From Aquimarina mytili (GTDB lineage Bacteria > Bacteroidota > Bacteroidia > Flavobacteriales > Flavobacteriaceae): a DNA stretch of 64,000 bases. The notes under the pieces were generated by a model. It was not told where the DNA came from and searched no databases. It was given only the letters and a program-made list of their open reading frames with translations. Within the stretch, counting starts at the first letter, position 1; each line of letters begins with the position of its first letter. The translations under genes were made by a program, and so were the position numbers. Below, piece by piece: positions 26,451 through 35,299 of this stretch. The stretch spans positions 779,501 to 843,500 of the forward strand of contig NZ_JAERQJ010000001.1 of the NCBI RefSeq assembly GCF_016735115.1, in the 5' to 3' direction.

Positions 26451-27923
26451 ATGCGAACCATTGAGTTTTTATTTCTTATTTCTAGCGCAGGTTTTTTCAT
26501 CACGTTATTTACACAGCATTCTAAATTAAAAAAATGGACTTTTTATTTCTCCGTTTTATTCCTAATACTTCATATATGTATTGAGAATAGTAGATGGCAA
26601 ATGTACCTGGCTTATATTTCTTTTGTTATAGGAATGCTTCTTTTTTATCAATCAACTCTTAAAAAATGGATTAAAACGGTTCTGGTAACTTTTGGAATTC
26701 TTGCCCTTGTATTGAGCACTGTCTTGGGAGTTATAATGCCTGTGATGAAGTTTCCTGAGCCAACAGGCCCATTTTCAGTAGGATTACAATCAGTATACAT
26801 AGAAGATCAAACACGGCAAGAAGTACTTACGAAGGAAATAGGTGATTACAGAAAATTAAAACTGCATATATGGTATCCTTCTGATCATAAAATAACCGAA
26901 CCCAAACGGTATATGGATCAAGGATATGCCGAAGCTTTTGTGAAAAGTAAGAATATGCCTTCCTTTATTGCAACACATTTTAATCTTACAAAAACTCATA
27001 TCCAGAAACTATTACCCATTACTAACAATACCCAATTGCCACTTATTGTATTGTCGCATGGATTGCTATGGAATAGTGAAATGTATACCTCTATTATTGA
27101 AGAAGTTGTTAGCCAGGGTTACATTGTAGTTGGTATTGATCATACCTATGAATCCTTTCTTACAGAGTATCAAGGAAAGAAAATAGCTTGGAGTCAGGAC
27201 AATATAGATTCTATGAACAAAGGACTAGATTTTGATTATGTGAATAAAAAAATGGAAGTAGCTCTTAATGGAAAAGACTCCCTATTGCGAAATAAGGCAA
27301 CTTATGAAATAATACAACATCTTCCATATTTTAAAAGTCTGGATAGATGGTCAAACGATATCTCTTTTGTAATAGATCAATTAGAAATAATGAATAGCGA
27401 TCATAATGGATTTCTATTTCAAAAATTAGATGTTGATAAAATAGGACTTTTAGGGCATTCTTGGGGCGGAGCTTCGGTAGTACAAAATGCATCTGTGAAT
27501 AAAAGAATTAAAGGAGTAATCAATATGGATGGGGCTCAATTTGGAAGACTCATTGACACTAGATTAGATGTGCCTTTAATGGTAATGCATGCAGATAGAG
27601 ATTATAAGAGCTTTTTTACTCCCAATTTTTATGTATACGAAAGGGTAGCAAAAAATGACTTTTTTTTAGTAACAATTGCAACTACAGGCCATGCTAATTT
27701 TGGGGATTTATCATATTGGACTAAAATACATGCATTAACAGAGACAGGATCAATAGCTCCAGAGAGAATGACCCACATAACAAATGAATTGATCTTAAAC
27801 TTTTTTGATACTTACATAAAAGATGAAAATAATGATATGATACATAATTTTCCTGCTGGTGATTATCCCGAAGTGTCAATATCACATAAAAATAAATCCT
27901 CAAAAAGTCTAACTAAAAAATAA
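26451..27923 (+). CDS. Membrane-anchored PAF-acetylhydrolase-like lipase
   Basis: Start is taken at ATG 26451 (MRTIEFLFLISS); the in-frame TTG at 26427 is unlikely. The protein has about 490 residues with three predicted transmembrane helices in the first 100, then an alpha/beta-hydrolase of the platelet-activating factor acetylhydrolase type. PLIVLSHGLLWNSEMYTSII supplies the oxyanion region, LLGHSWGGASVV (about 338) the nucleophile Ser, and FFLVTIATTGHANFGDLS the catalytic His. It would hydrolyse short acyl esters from phospholipids or related compounds. It is followed after 1 base by a TolQ-like gene and lies divergent to the LytS/LytTR pair. Confidence 0.85.
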   Translation: MRTIEFLFLISSAGFFITLFTQHSKLKKWTFYFSVLFLILHICIENSRWQMYLAYISFVIGMLLFYQSTLKKWIKTVLVTFGILALVLSTVLGVIMPVMKFPEPTGPFSVGLQSVYIEDQTRQEVLTKEIGDYRKLKLHIWYPSDHKITEPKRYMDQGYAEAFVKSKNMPSFIATHFNLTKTHIQKLLPITNNTQLPLIVLSHGLLWNSEMYTSIIEEVVSQGYIVVGIDHTYESFLTEYQGKKIAWSQDNIDSMNKGLDFDYVNKKMEVALNGKDSLLRNKATYEIIQHLPYFKSLDRWSNDISFVIDQLEIMNSDHNGFLFQKLDVDKIGLLGHSWGGASVVQNASVNKRIKGVINMDGAQFGRLIDTRLDVPLMVMHADRDYKSFFTPNFYVYERVAKNDFFLVTIATTGHANFGDLSYWTKIHALTETGSIAPERMTHITNELILNFFDTYIKDENNDMIHNFPAGDYPEVSISHKNKSSKSLTKK

Positions 27924-27924
27924 T

Positions 27925-28371
27925 ATGTCTAATTTCACATTAAAAATTATGCAACTATTTCTGATGCAGCTACAAAATATTTTTTTATTTCCTGACCTGT
28001 TTGATTTGCTTTATTTTGGAGGTTTGTTTTTTATGGTGCCAATATTAATAATGCTTTTATTGATTCTTTTTCTAACCATAAAAAACGTATTAGAAATAAG
28101 AAGAAAAGGATTTTCTTCAATAAAATATAGTTCATTGATTAATTCTATTGGCCTTTTTACAATGGTTTGGGGAGTACTTGGTCAATTAGTTGGGTTGGTA
28201 GAAGCGTTTGATACTATCGAAAAACTTGGCGAAATTTCTGCATCCATGCTGGCGGGAGGATTAAAAATATCCGCCTTACCAACCATTTTTGGGATCTTAG
28301 TATTCGTAATTTCCAGAATTATTACCATTGTATTCTCATGGATACAACATGAAGAGCTTATAAAAGAATAA
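27925..28371 (+). CDS. MotA/TolQ/ExbB proton channel-like protein
   Basis: This 148-residue protein has three transmembrane helices. SLINSIGLFTMVWGVLGQLVGLVEAFDTIEKLGEISASMLAGGLKISALPTIFGILVFVISRI is split into helices 2 and 3 with the conserved A-GGL-I-ALPTIFG block of MotA/TolQ/ExbB channel subunits. These normally form pentamers around an ExbD/MotB-type partner and couple proton flow to work. No ExbD/TolR gene is adjacent, and the protein is shorter than standard TolQ. It begins 1 base after the lipase stop, so the two are surely co-transcribed, an unusual pairing. Confidence 0.75.
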   Translation: MSNFTLKIMQLFLMQLQNIFLFPDLFDLLYFGGLFFMVPILIMLLLILFLTIKNVLEIRRKGFSSIKYSSLINSIGLFTMVWGVLGQLVGLVEAFDTIEKLGEISASMLAGGLKISALPTIFGILVFVISRIITIVFSWIQHEELIKE

Positions 28372-28427
28372 ATGCTTCATTCAACGAGAAAAGCTTTTTT
28401 CGTTTATGGAATATAGGGTGTTCTTAT

Positions 28428-28667
28428 TTAATTCTTATGTGATCCATCACAATATGGAGGATTGCCAGTCTGCTTACAAGTACACAAATAAGCCTCTTTA
28501 GCTTCTTCAACACTGAAAATAACAGGATTGGTTCCTCCTTCTTTTTTATGATTTCCATTACAAAAAGGTTGATCTGCACTATGTCCGCAACTGCACCAGG
28601 CATAATTTTTACCAGCTTCCAGATCACAAGCAATAGGAGCATCGCCTCCACGTATATTATTTTCCAT
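28428..28667 (-). CDS. CDGSH-type iron-sulfur protein with two motifs
   Basis: This 79-residue protein has two CDGSH-like motifs: CSCGHSADQPFCNGNH (about 25-40) and CTCKQTGNPPYCDGSH (about 62-77). Each offers three Cys and one His for a [2Fe-2S] cluster, as in mitoNEET-type proteins. Tandem-motif bacterial forms of this size are known and may move clusters or electrons. It lies alone between the TolQ-like gene (convergent) and the DUF3179 gene. An imperfect palindrome at 28383-28404 may act as a weak terminator for one or both neighbours. Confidence 0.9.
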   Translation of the reverse strand: MENNIRGGDAPIACDLEAGKNYAWCSCGHSADQPFCNGNHKKEGGTNPVIFSVEEAKEAYLCTCKQTGNPPYCDGSHKN

Positions 28668-28729
28668 AGTTTTGATTTTAGTCCTTTAAAATTATTAAAT
28701 CTGAAGTTAAGATTGATTTTAAATAGATG

Positions 28730-30100
28730 TTATTTAATCAATATCACTTCAGGAAAAGCAGCTTTGTATCCAAACCAAAATGCATTATGTGTTGGCAGTC
28801 GTTTGAGTATATCTTTTGTTAAAGTGTTCATCATACCGTCTTCATTTAGTTTCCAGGTACCTCCATTAGCATCTATTGCAATAGTATTACTATAGGAAAT
28901 AAACCTAATATTTTGGGTAAAATAGACTCTATGTGCTCCGCTGCTATCTGTAAATACGGTAAAGTTTTTGTTTGCTATCGTATTTTGGTAAATGATGTTC
29001 TTTTTTAAAAATTTTGATGAGATTGCAATGTTTTTATCGGTTTCAGAAGGAAGTCGTACGGCTAAGATTTCTTGTTTGTTAGGTAATCTAGTATCATTTG
29101 TAGGCACAGTAAACATTAGCTCATCCGTAGAAAAATAATCCTGATAAGCAACACCAGTACCATAATCTCTAGTATGTCCTGTTTTTATAGATAGAACCGT
29201 TGTTTCTGGATGTAGTTTTTTCCATGCCTTCCAGGTTGTGGTTACTACACTAAGGTATTCCAGTTCGATTCCTTTTCCTACCAAAGGTCCAATAACGGGT
29301 TTTCCCCAAAGTGTATTCCATAAAGATTGTGTTTCTTGGTCATACATCAATTTGTTTGATCGATATAAAAAACCACTAGTTCCTAGATCGTATTTTTTTC
29401 CGTTTTTTTCTGTTTTATATAGAATTACGGTTCCACATAAGGTGCAGTATACGCCAGCTACTGGGACGTTTCCGACTTGATCGGTAAACATTTCATGCCA
29501 GGCTAAAATACGTTTTGGGTAGGCGCGAGTATCCCCATTTACAGCAATACCAAAAACAATATCGGTGTCATTTAAATAATTAGCTTCATTAGCTTTTATC
29601 ATTTTAGGGTTACGTAATGGAGGTATACCGTCTTGTACAACACCACCCCAACGCACTTCATCTAATCGTATAGTAGATTGATTGTCACGATCCAAAAAAT
29701 AGGTGTCAAAACGAGAGTCTATTGCTTTATGTAAGATGGCCTTAAACGTATAATAGGAGTGGAGATATGAAGGTTCTTTGTTCCAAATATATTCGTACCA
29801 TTTGTCAAAATCACGAGGATATTGTTTTCTTGTTTTTTTTTGAAGAATATTCAAAAGTTTAAGAGAAGTAGATGGGCTTCTAAGAAAATAAAGAGACTCT
29901 ATGGCAAGGATTTCAAAGTGCTCCGACCAATTGTTATCGATATACTTCAGTGCATTTTTATGATCCTGAGTATTTCGAGAAGTAAAAAAATCCAGGAAAT
30001 ACTCATACTCCTTTTTTGCAGGGTTATTATTCATTAAGTCTTGGCCATATGAAAAACCAGTATGCATAACAATAACCAATACCAATAAAAACCTTATCAT
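28730..30100 (-). CDS. DUF3179 domain-containing secreted protein
   Basis: This 456-residue protein has a signal peptide (RFLLVLVIVMHTGFSYG) and a DUF3179 domain over most of its length. Marker segments are YPKRILAWHEMFTDQVGNVPVAGVYC-type (Cys-x-x-Cys in YCTLCGTVILY, about 223) and LGTSGFLYRSNKLMYDQETQSLWNTLWG. DUF3179 proteins are widespread in Bacteria and Archaea and have no proven function; the conserved Cys pair and His suggest metal or heme contact. It is the last gene of a minus-strand operon, 70 bases after the ABC exporter gene. Confidence 0.88.
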   Translation of the reverse strand: MIRFLLVLVIVMHTGFSYGQDLMNNNPAKKEYEYFLDFFTSRNTQDHKNALKYIDNNWSEHFEILAIESLYFLRSPSTSLKLLNILQKKTRKQYPRDFDKWYEYIWNKEPSYLHSYYTFKAILHKAIDSRFDTYFLDRDNQSTIRLDEVRWGGVVQDGIPPLRNPKMIKANEANYLNDTDIVFGIAVNGDTRAYPKRILAWHEMFTDQVGNVPVAGVYCTLCGTVILYKTEKNGKKYDLGTSGFLYRSNKLMYDQETQSLWNTLWGKPVIGPLVGKGIELEYLSVVTTTWKAWKKLHPETTVLSIKTGHTRDYGTGVAYQDYFSTDELMFTVPTNDTRLPNKQEILAVRLPSETDKNIAISSKFLKKNIIYQNTIANKNFTVFTDSSGAHRVYFTQNIRFISYSNTIAIDANGGTWKLNEDGMMNTLTKDILKRLPTHNAFWFGYKAAFPEVILIK

Positions 30101-30170
30101 CCAACGTATTTTTTATAATAAGTCGAATTAATAAGCTAATCTATACAAGCCTCAAAGAAATGTTTGTTGA

Positions 30171-31943
30171 TTAAATCCTTGCCTGATACGTATATAAATC
30201 AAAATATCGACCCTCTTTGGCAATTAATTCTTCATGGGTTCCGCGTTCGGCAATATTACCTGATTCGATCACTAGAATTTGATCGGCTTTTTTTATGGTA
30301 CTTAACCTGTGAGCAATTACAAAAGTCGTTCTTCCTTTCATTAATTCTGCAAGACTCTTCTGTATTAGAGCTTCACTTTCGGTATCCAAGCTTGATGTTG
30401 CTTCATCGAGTATAATAATCTTTGGATCAGCCAATATAGCCCTTGCAATTGCAATGCGCTGTCGTTGTCCCCCAGATAGTTTTACACCACGTTCACCAAT
30501 TAAAGTGTCTAATCCATCTTCAAATCGATCTGTGAATTCGTTTACATAAGCGGCCTTTACGGCTTGAAATACTTGTTCGTCTGTTGCCTCTGGTCTCGGA
30601 AAAACAATATTTTCTCGAATTGTGCCTTCAAACAAAAATTCATCTTGTAATACTACCCCAAGATTTCTGCGATAACTGGTTAACTTTACTTTAGAGATAT
30701 CATGACTATCTATAGTTATGAGTCCTAATTTTGGATTTAAAAAGGTGGCCGCCAATCCAGCTATAGTTGATTTACCAGAACCAGAACTGCCTACTAAAGC
30801 TGTAACCGATCCTGTTGAGGCTCTAAAACTGATATCATGCAGTACATCTTTTCCTTCTTCATAGGCAAAAGAAACACGATCAAAAATAATATCACCTTTA
30901 ATATCATCCAATTCGATAGTTCTGTCTTCAATCTCCTCTTCAGGAGTCATATTCATTAGTTCTTCGGTACGGTCTAATCCTGCTAACGCTTCGGTTAATT
31001 GACTACCAATATTACTCATTTGTACAATTGGTGCTATCATAAAAGCAAGTACCATTGTAAAAAATAAAAAATCTCCCGTGGTCATTGGATCAACATCTTG
31101 CATCATATAATACCCACCAATCCCCATTATACCAGTAGATGCTATTCCAGCTAATAAAAATGTAGAAGAACTGGTCATCAACGCCGTAGCTGTTAGACTC
31201 TTCTTTACATTCTGAAATAAGCGATGTACTCCGCTTTCAAAAATTTTATGCTCCTGCTCTTCAGCTCCAAATCCTTTAATTACTCGCACTCCCGCAAGAG
31301 TTTCAGTTAATCTACCTTTTACTTCGGCATTTATTTCTCCTCTTACTCTAAAAATTGGACGGATATACTTAAATGCTTTTAAGGCCACAATACCGAAGAG
31401 GCTTACTGGAACCAAAACAAATAAAGTCATCCAGGGATTGATATAGATAAGAATGATTAAAGAAACAATGGCGGTAAATGTACCTCCGACCATTTGAACT
31501 AAACCGGTGCCAATAAGATTGCGAACTCCTTCTACATCACTCATGATTCTAGATACCAAAGCTCCTGACTTTGTATTGTCAAAAAAGCTAATGGGTAAGG
31601 ATAACACTTTTTTCTGCACTTGTGCTCTAAGTTCAGAGATTAAATATTGCGCTTGTACACTTAAAATTCTTGTCAATAAAAATGAGGTAGTCGCCTGGAC
31701 CAATATGGCAACCCCAACAATGATTAATAGTTCATATAATTGTCCCATATCTTTACTTGGGATCACTTCATCTAATAAAGCTTTACTCTTCCATGGTAGT
31801 ATAAGTCCAGCTATGCGATTAAATACGATTAAGATCAGGCCAATAAATACCAGGTTTCGTCTAGGCCATATTATAGTCTTAAAAGCCTTAGCCATAGTTA
31901 CTTTGGGCTTATTTTTGATCTTTTTATCTTCTGGCTTTTTCAT
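30171..31943 (-). CDS. MsbA-like ABC exporter, fused permease and ATPase
   Basis: This 590-residue half-transporter has six transmembrane helices (about 30-320) and a C-terminal ATPase. Walker A is VGSSGSGKSTIAG, the signature motif LSGGQRQRIAIARAIL, Walker B IIILDEATSSLD, and the switch His IAHRLSTIKK. It forms homodimers that export lipids, drugs or peptides. It begins 3 bases after the metallo-beta-lactamase stop, and translational coupling is likely. The substrate is not predictable, although the partnership with a beta-lactamase raises the idea of a joint resistance unit. Confidence 0.93.
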   Translation of the reverse strand: MKKPEDKKIKNKPKVTMAKAFKTIIWPRRNLVFIGLILIVFNRIAGLILPWKSKALLDEVIPSKDMGQLYELLIIVGVAILVQATTSFLLTRILSVQAQYLISELRAQVQKKVLSLPISFFDNTKSGALVSRIMSDVEGVRNLIGTGLVQMVGGTFTAIVSLIILIYINPWMTLFVLVPVSLFGIVALKAFKYIRPIFRVRGEINAEVKGRLTETLAGVRVIKGFGAEEQEHKIFESGVHRLFQNVKKSLTATALMTSSSTFLLAGIASTGIMGIGGYYMMQDVDPMTTGDFLFFTMVLAFMIAPIVQMSNIGSQLTEALAGLDRTEELMNMTPEEEIEDRTIELDDIKGDIIFDRVSFAYEEGKDVLHDISFRASTGSVTALVGSSGSGKSTIAGLAATFLNPKLGLITIDSHDISKVKLTSYRRNLGVVLQDEFLFEGTIRENIVFPRPEATDEQVFQAVKAAYVNEFTDRFEDGLDTLIGERGVKLSGGQRQRIAIARAILADPKIIILDEATSSLDTESEALIQKSLAELMKGRTTFVIAHRLSTIKKADQILVIESGNIAERGTHEELIAKEGRYFDLYTYQARI

Positions 31944-31946
31944 ATA

Positions 31947-32729
31947 CTATTCTTCTGTTTTGAATAAGGAAATGGTATAATCTAATAGTGCTTTATCTCC
32001 ATAGTCACCATGACCGGGAATAACGATATTTACACTTGGATATGTTTTTTTAATTTTGGATACTGTATTAGACCATTCTGATGGGTTGGCATCGGCTAAA
32101 TTTCCTTTTGAAGCATTCAAACTCTTGATCATACAACCACCATAAATAAGTTGTTCTGCAGGAAAATAGGATATGATGTTATCAGATGTATGAGCCTCGC
32201 CAAAGAATGCGTTTACTATAGATTTGTTACCCAATGTTAATGTAAGACTATCTTTGAATAATGAGTCGGGTTCTTGATATTTTTTTTCTTTCATCAGTTT
32301 TGCCGTCTTTTTACTGGCGATAGTAGGAATTCTTTTATCTTTAAAAACATTGATACCTTCATTGCAATCTCTATGAAAATGATTGAATATTACACCTTTT
32401 ATCGTAATTTTTTGGTCATTTTGAAGCCAATCTATTAATTCAGCTGTAGCGATATCATTGGCAGGTGTATCGAAAACATAGGCTTCATTACTATTTAGAT
32501 AAATAAAACCATTACAAGGATAAATAGATCCACTCTCTAAAGTAATAGATGATACATGAATGTAGCTATGATCACTGATTCTTGTAATTTTAAGATTTTC
32601 GGAAATAGTTATTGTTTCTTGGGCGATAATTTTATACGTAGATATATAAAGAAATGCAATAATGGATATAAGTAGAATACGCGCTTTTTTGTTAAACACT
32701 TTTGGGTTGGGTTTTATATTTTTTGACAT
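31947..32729 (-). CDS. Subclass B1 metallo-beta-lactamase
   Basis: This 260-residue protein has an N-terminal membrane or signal segment (RILLISIIAFLYISTYKIIAQ). All six zinc ligands of subclass B1 are visible: H117, H119 and H180 for site 1 (NHFHRDCNEG, GEAHTSDN), and D121, C199 and H240 for site 2 (YGGCMIKS, IPGHGDYG). K202 and N210 (GNLADAN) match the substrate-binding Lys224 and Asn233 of the standard numbering. Cys122 corresponds to position 121, where CcrA also has Cys. E124 replaces the usual first Gly of the GG pair. It would hydrolyse beta-lactams in the periplasm. It overlaps the upstream gene by 38 bases. Confidence 0.88.
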   Translation of the reverse strand: MSKNIKPNPKVFNKKARILLISIIAFLYISTYKIIAQETITISENLKITRISDHSYIHVSSITLESGSIYPCNGFIYLNSNEAYVFDTPANDIATAELIDWLQNDQKITIKGVIFNHFHRDCNEGINVFKDKRIPTIASKKTAKLMKEKKYQEPDSLFKDSLTLTLGNKSIVNAFFGEAHTSDNIISYFPAEQLIYGGCMIKSLNASKGNLADANPSEWSNTVSKIKKTYPSVNIVIPGHGDYGDKALLDYTISLFKTEE

Positions 32730-33243
32730 AACGAATTACTAAAATATAAATACTTACCGGAATTCCGATCCAGATCAATTCACTTAACAATACTTTAATG
32801 CCCCAAACACTTAAAAATTTGCTTGCTCCAATTGGCGAGACTTGTATTGGTCTCCATGGAAAAAAATACCGAGTTGTATCAAAAGGTGAAAAAAAAGCGA
32901 TCCCTAATCCGCCAGAAGTCATAGCATCAAGTATACCGTGTGAAGCAGTACAAACGCTGAAATAGAGAATAAGCAATAGACCGGTTTTATAAAAAAAATG
33001 CTTGTTATAGAATATAAAGGTACATACAACCCCAAGTAGAATTGCAAAAACGAACGAATGTGTAAACCCTCTGTGTCCCCAAAAATCTTCATAAGCGACA
33101 CCAAATTTAAAACCAACTACGTCTGCATCAGGAAGTATTGAACATAGAATACCAAGAAACCAAAATTTATAGCTTATAATTTCTTTGGAGAATGTTTTGC
33201 CAAAGGCGTATGCGGTTAATCCATGTGCAAAAATTGAAGCCAT
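32692..33243 (-). CDS. YdjM-like membrane-bound metal-dependent hydrolase
   Basis: This 183-residue protein has four to five membrane helices. Family marks are MASIFAHGLTAYAFG, SILPDADVVGFKFG (Asp pair) and WGHRGFTHSFVFA, with His and Asp residues that bind metal in the YdjM/LexA-inner-membrane-hydrolase family (PF04307). The biochemical role of the family is not established. It lies third in the operon, 4 bases after the NTF2-like lipoprotein gene, and overlaps the beta-lactamase gene by 38 bases. Confidence 0.85.
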   Translation of the reverse strand: MASIFAHGLTAYAFGKTFSKEIISYKFWFLGILCSILPDADVVGFKFGVAYEDFWGHRGFTHSFVFAILLGVVCTFIFYNKHFFYKTGLLLILYFSVCTASHGILDAMTSGGLGIAFFSPFDTTRYFFPWRPIQVSPIGASKFLSVWGIKVLLSELIWIGIPVSIYILVIRYVKKYKTQPKSV

Positions 33244-33247
33244 TGAT

Positions 33248-33733
33248 TTATTTCTTCTCTATATAAATATCAGTCCACATTTTTCTCCATATTTTCCATG
33301 AATGATCTTGCTGTTTTCTATATACAGTAGTATTAATCCCTTTTTGAATCATTGCCATATGAATTGTATCTTTTTGATAAGACCAATCAATAAGAGATTC
33401 TTGCAAAGTTGTTGCAATACTGTCTTTTATAGTAAGGTGTAGAAGTTCAAGTTCAAAATTATGTATGGTTGTAATTGAGCTATCTTTAGGAAACCAGAAT
33501 TTTCTAATATTTTCTTTATTTTCAAAAGGTTTTAAAGAGTTTGGTTGTATGCGAGCACCATCTTCAAAAAGAGACATAATCAATTCTTCGTTCATGTTTT
33601 TCCACCCCTCAATATAGTTTTGATTAATAGTATTGATTGCTTTTTCATCTTCTGTTTTAGAAGTTTCGAGGCTCTTTTTTGGATTTTGGGAGCATCCAAT
33701 ACATAGTAAAAGTGCTAACAATAAAGGTTTCAT
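33248..33733 (-). CDS. NTF2-like lipoprotein
   Basis: This 161-residue protein has a lipoprotein signal (LLLALLLCIGCSQN, Cys14) followed by a SnoaL/DUF4440-like domain: EKAINTINQNYIEGWKNMNEELIMSLFEDGARI, GTTVYRKQQDHSWKIWRKMWTDIY-like closing strands (here NTTVYRKQQDHSWKIWRKMW). It would be a small periplasmic or surface binding protein. It sits between the helicase gene (6 bases) and the YdjM-like gene (4 bases), so co-transcription is clear though a functional link is not. Confidence 0.75.
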   Translation of the reverse strand: MKPLLLALLLCIGCSQNPKKSLETSKTEDEKAINTINQNYIEGWKNMNEELIMSLFEDGARIQPNSLKPFENKENIRKFWFPKDSSITTIHNFELELLHLTIKDSIATTLQESLIDWSYQKDTIHMAMIQKGINTTVYRKQQDHSWKIWRKMWTDIYIEKK

Positions 33734-33739
33734 GAGCGC

Positions 33740-35101
33740 CTATTTTTTCTTACGTTTCTTATGTTTCAGGTTAAACGTTTTATCTCCTCTGGTTTTGGGT
33801 TTTTTATATTTTTTGGCGATTTCTCTTCTATACTTTCCGCCTTGATTTACTTTTCGGTTTTTTTCCTTTTTTTCATGAAAAGCTGCTCCAGCTTCATCAT
33901 CATTAGGGCGTTTATGAGGATTATAGATTTCTTTTACTTTGGGCTGTTCTTCAGGGGTAAGTTCTTCAGAAATTTCAACAGATACAGGAAAACCTAGTAA
34001 TTCAACGTTCATTTCCATTAAATCTTCAATGGCATCAAGAGCATCCTTTTCTTTCTCTGTAGTTAGCACCAAAGAAACTCCTTTTTTTTGAGCTCGTCCT
34101 GTTCGTCCTATACGATGCATATAATTTTCAGGATATTCAGGAGTATCTACATTGATTACATGAGAAATATCATCGATGTCAAGTCCGCGCGCCATTACAT
34201 CAGTAGCGATAAGTATACGATGTTCTCCACTTTCAAACTGTTCAATACTACGTAACCTGTAATTTTGTGTTTTATTAGAATGAATAACGGCACATTGATC
34301 AGGAAAAGTTCTTTCGAATCGATCAAACAACCGATCCGCCATTCTCTTATTAGCAACAAAGAGCAAGGTTTTTTGAAATTCTTCCTCGTTATCAAGCAAA
34401 TGCTCTAATAGATTAACTTTAGTATAAAAATTAGCAACCCGATAACCGTACTGTTTTATATTTTCAAGAGGCGTTCCACTTTTAGCGATAGATACTTTTT
34501 GTGGGTTTACAAAGATTTCAGAAATGATACGTTCTACTTCTTCTGTCATGGTCGCCGAGAACATAATATTCTGTCTTTGTCTTGGCAGAATATCAAAGAT
34601 ATTCATTAGTTGATGTCTAAATCCTAAATCCATCATGACATCGACTTCATCAATAACTAGTTTTTGAATAGACTTTAGCTGTAAGGCACGACTTACGGCA
34701 AGATCATATAATCGTCCTGGTGTAGCCACTACAATATCTAGCCCTTGGGATACGACTTGTTTTTGAGTATTAATATTGGTTCCTCCATATACACCAGAAA
34801 CACGAACATTGATATAGGTCGATAGTTTTTCAATTTCATCTACAACTTGCACAACCAACTCTCTAGTGGGGACTAACACCAGAACTCTCGGGTTTTGTTG
34901 TATAGAGTATTTTAGCATTCTCAAAATTGGAAGCATATAGGCATATGTTTTACCAGTACCTGTTTGTGCGATACCAACAACATCTTTACCAGACATTACA
35001 GGAGAAAAAGCCTGCTCCTGAATTGGAGTAGGTATTTTGAACTCTAGATCATCCAGAGCATTAAGAAGCTGTGTACTTAAATTTAAGTCTTGAAAAGTCA
35101 A
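33740..35101 (-). CDS. DEAD-box ATP-dependent RNA helicase
   Basis: This 453-residue protein has all DEAD-box motifs: Q-motif IPTPIQEQAF, motif I AQTGTGKT, Ia PTRELVVQ, Ib TPGRL, II with the variant DEVD (VIDEVDVMMDLGF), III SAT, IV LLFVANK, V ARGLDI and VI HRIGRTGR. The C-terminal tail is rich in Lys and Arg, as in RhlE/CsdA-like helicases of Bacteroidota that help ribosome assembly or cold adaptation. The start is TTG at 35101; no in-frame ATG fits the family N-terminus MTFQDLNL. It leads the six-gene operon. Confidence 0.92.
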   Translation of the reverse strand: MTFQDLNLSTQLLNALDDLEFKIPTPIQEQAFSPVMSGKDVVGIAQTGTGKTYAYMLPILRMLKYSIQQNPRVLVLVPTRELVVQVVDEIEKLSTYINVRVSGVYGGTNINTQKQVVSQGLDIVVATPGRLYDLAVSRALQLKSIQKLVIDEVDVMMDLGFRHQLMNIFDILPRQRQNIMFSATMTEEVERIISEIFVNPQKVSIAKSGTPLENIKQYGYRVANFYTKVNLLEHLLDNEEEFQKTLLFVANKRMADRLFDRFERTFPDQCAVIHSNKTQNYRLRSIEQFESGEHRILIATDVMARGLDIDDISHVINVDTPEYPENYMHRIGRTGRAQKKGVSLVLTTEKEKDALDAIEDLMEMNVELLGFPVSVEISEELTPEEQPKVKEIYNPHKRPNDDEAGAAFHEKKEKNRKVNQGGKYRREIAKKYKKPKTRGDKTFNLKHKKRKKK

Positions 35102-35299
35102 TTGAATTTATTTTTATGGCAAAGGTAGGCTTATTTTTGGTATTCAATTTATAACATTAAAAGATTGAACTATATACAATAGTTTATAGGTGAAAATGTG
35201 CATCGGTCAAACTATTAAATAGTGGTGCCATTTTATAAATTGAACCTTTTTAAGCTTGACTATGATCTATTTTTGAGTATCAACTTAAAAAAACAAATC

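Noticed and set aside
28424..28651. 75-codon frame overlapping the CDGSH gene
   Set aside because: Same strand but a different frame; the 79-residue frame has two intact CDGSH motifs and is clearly the real gene.
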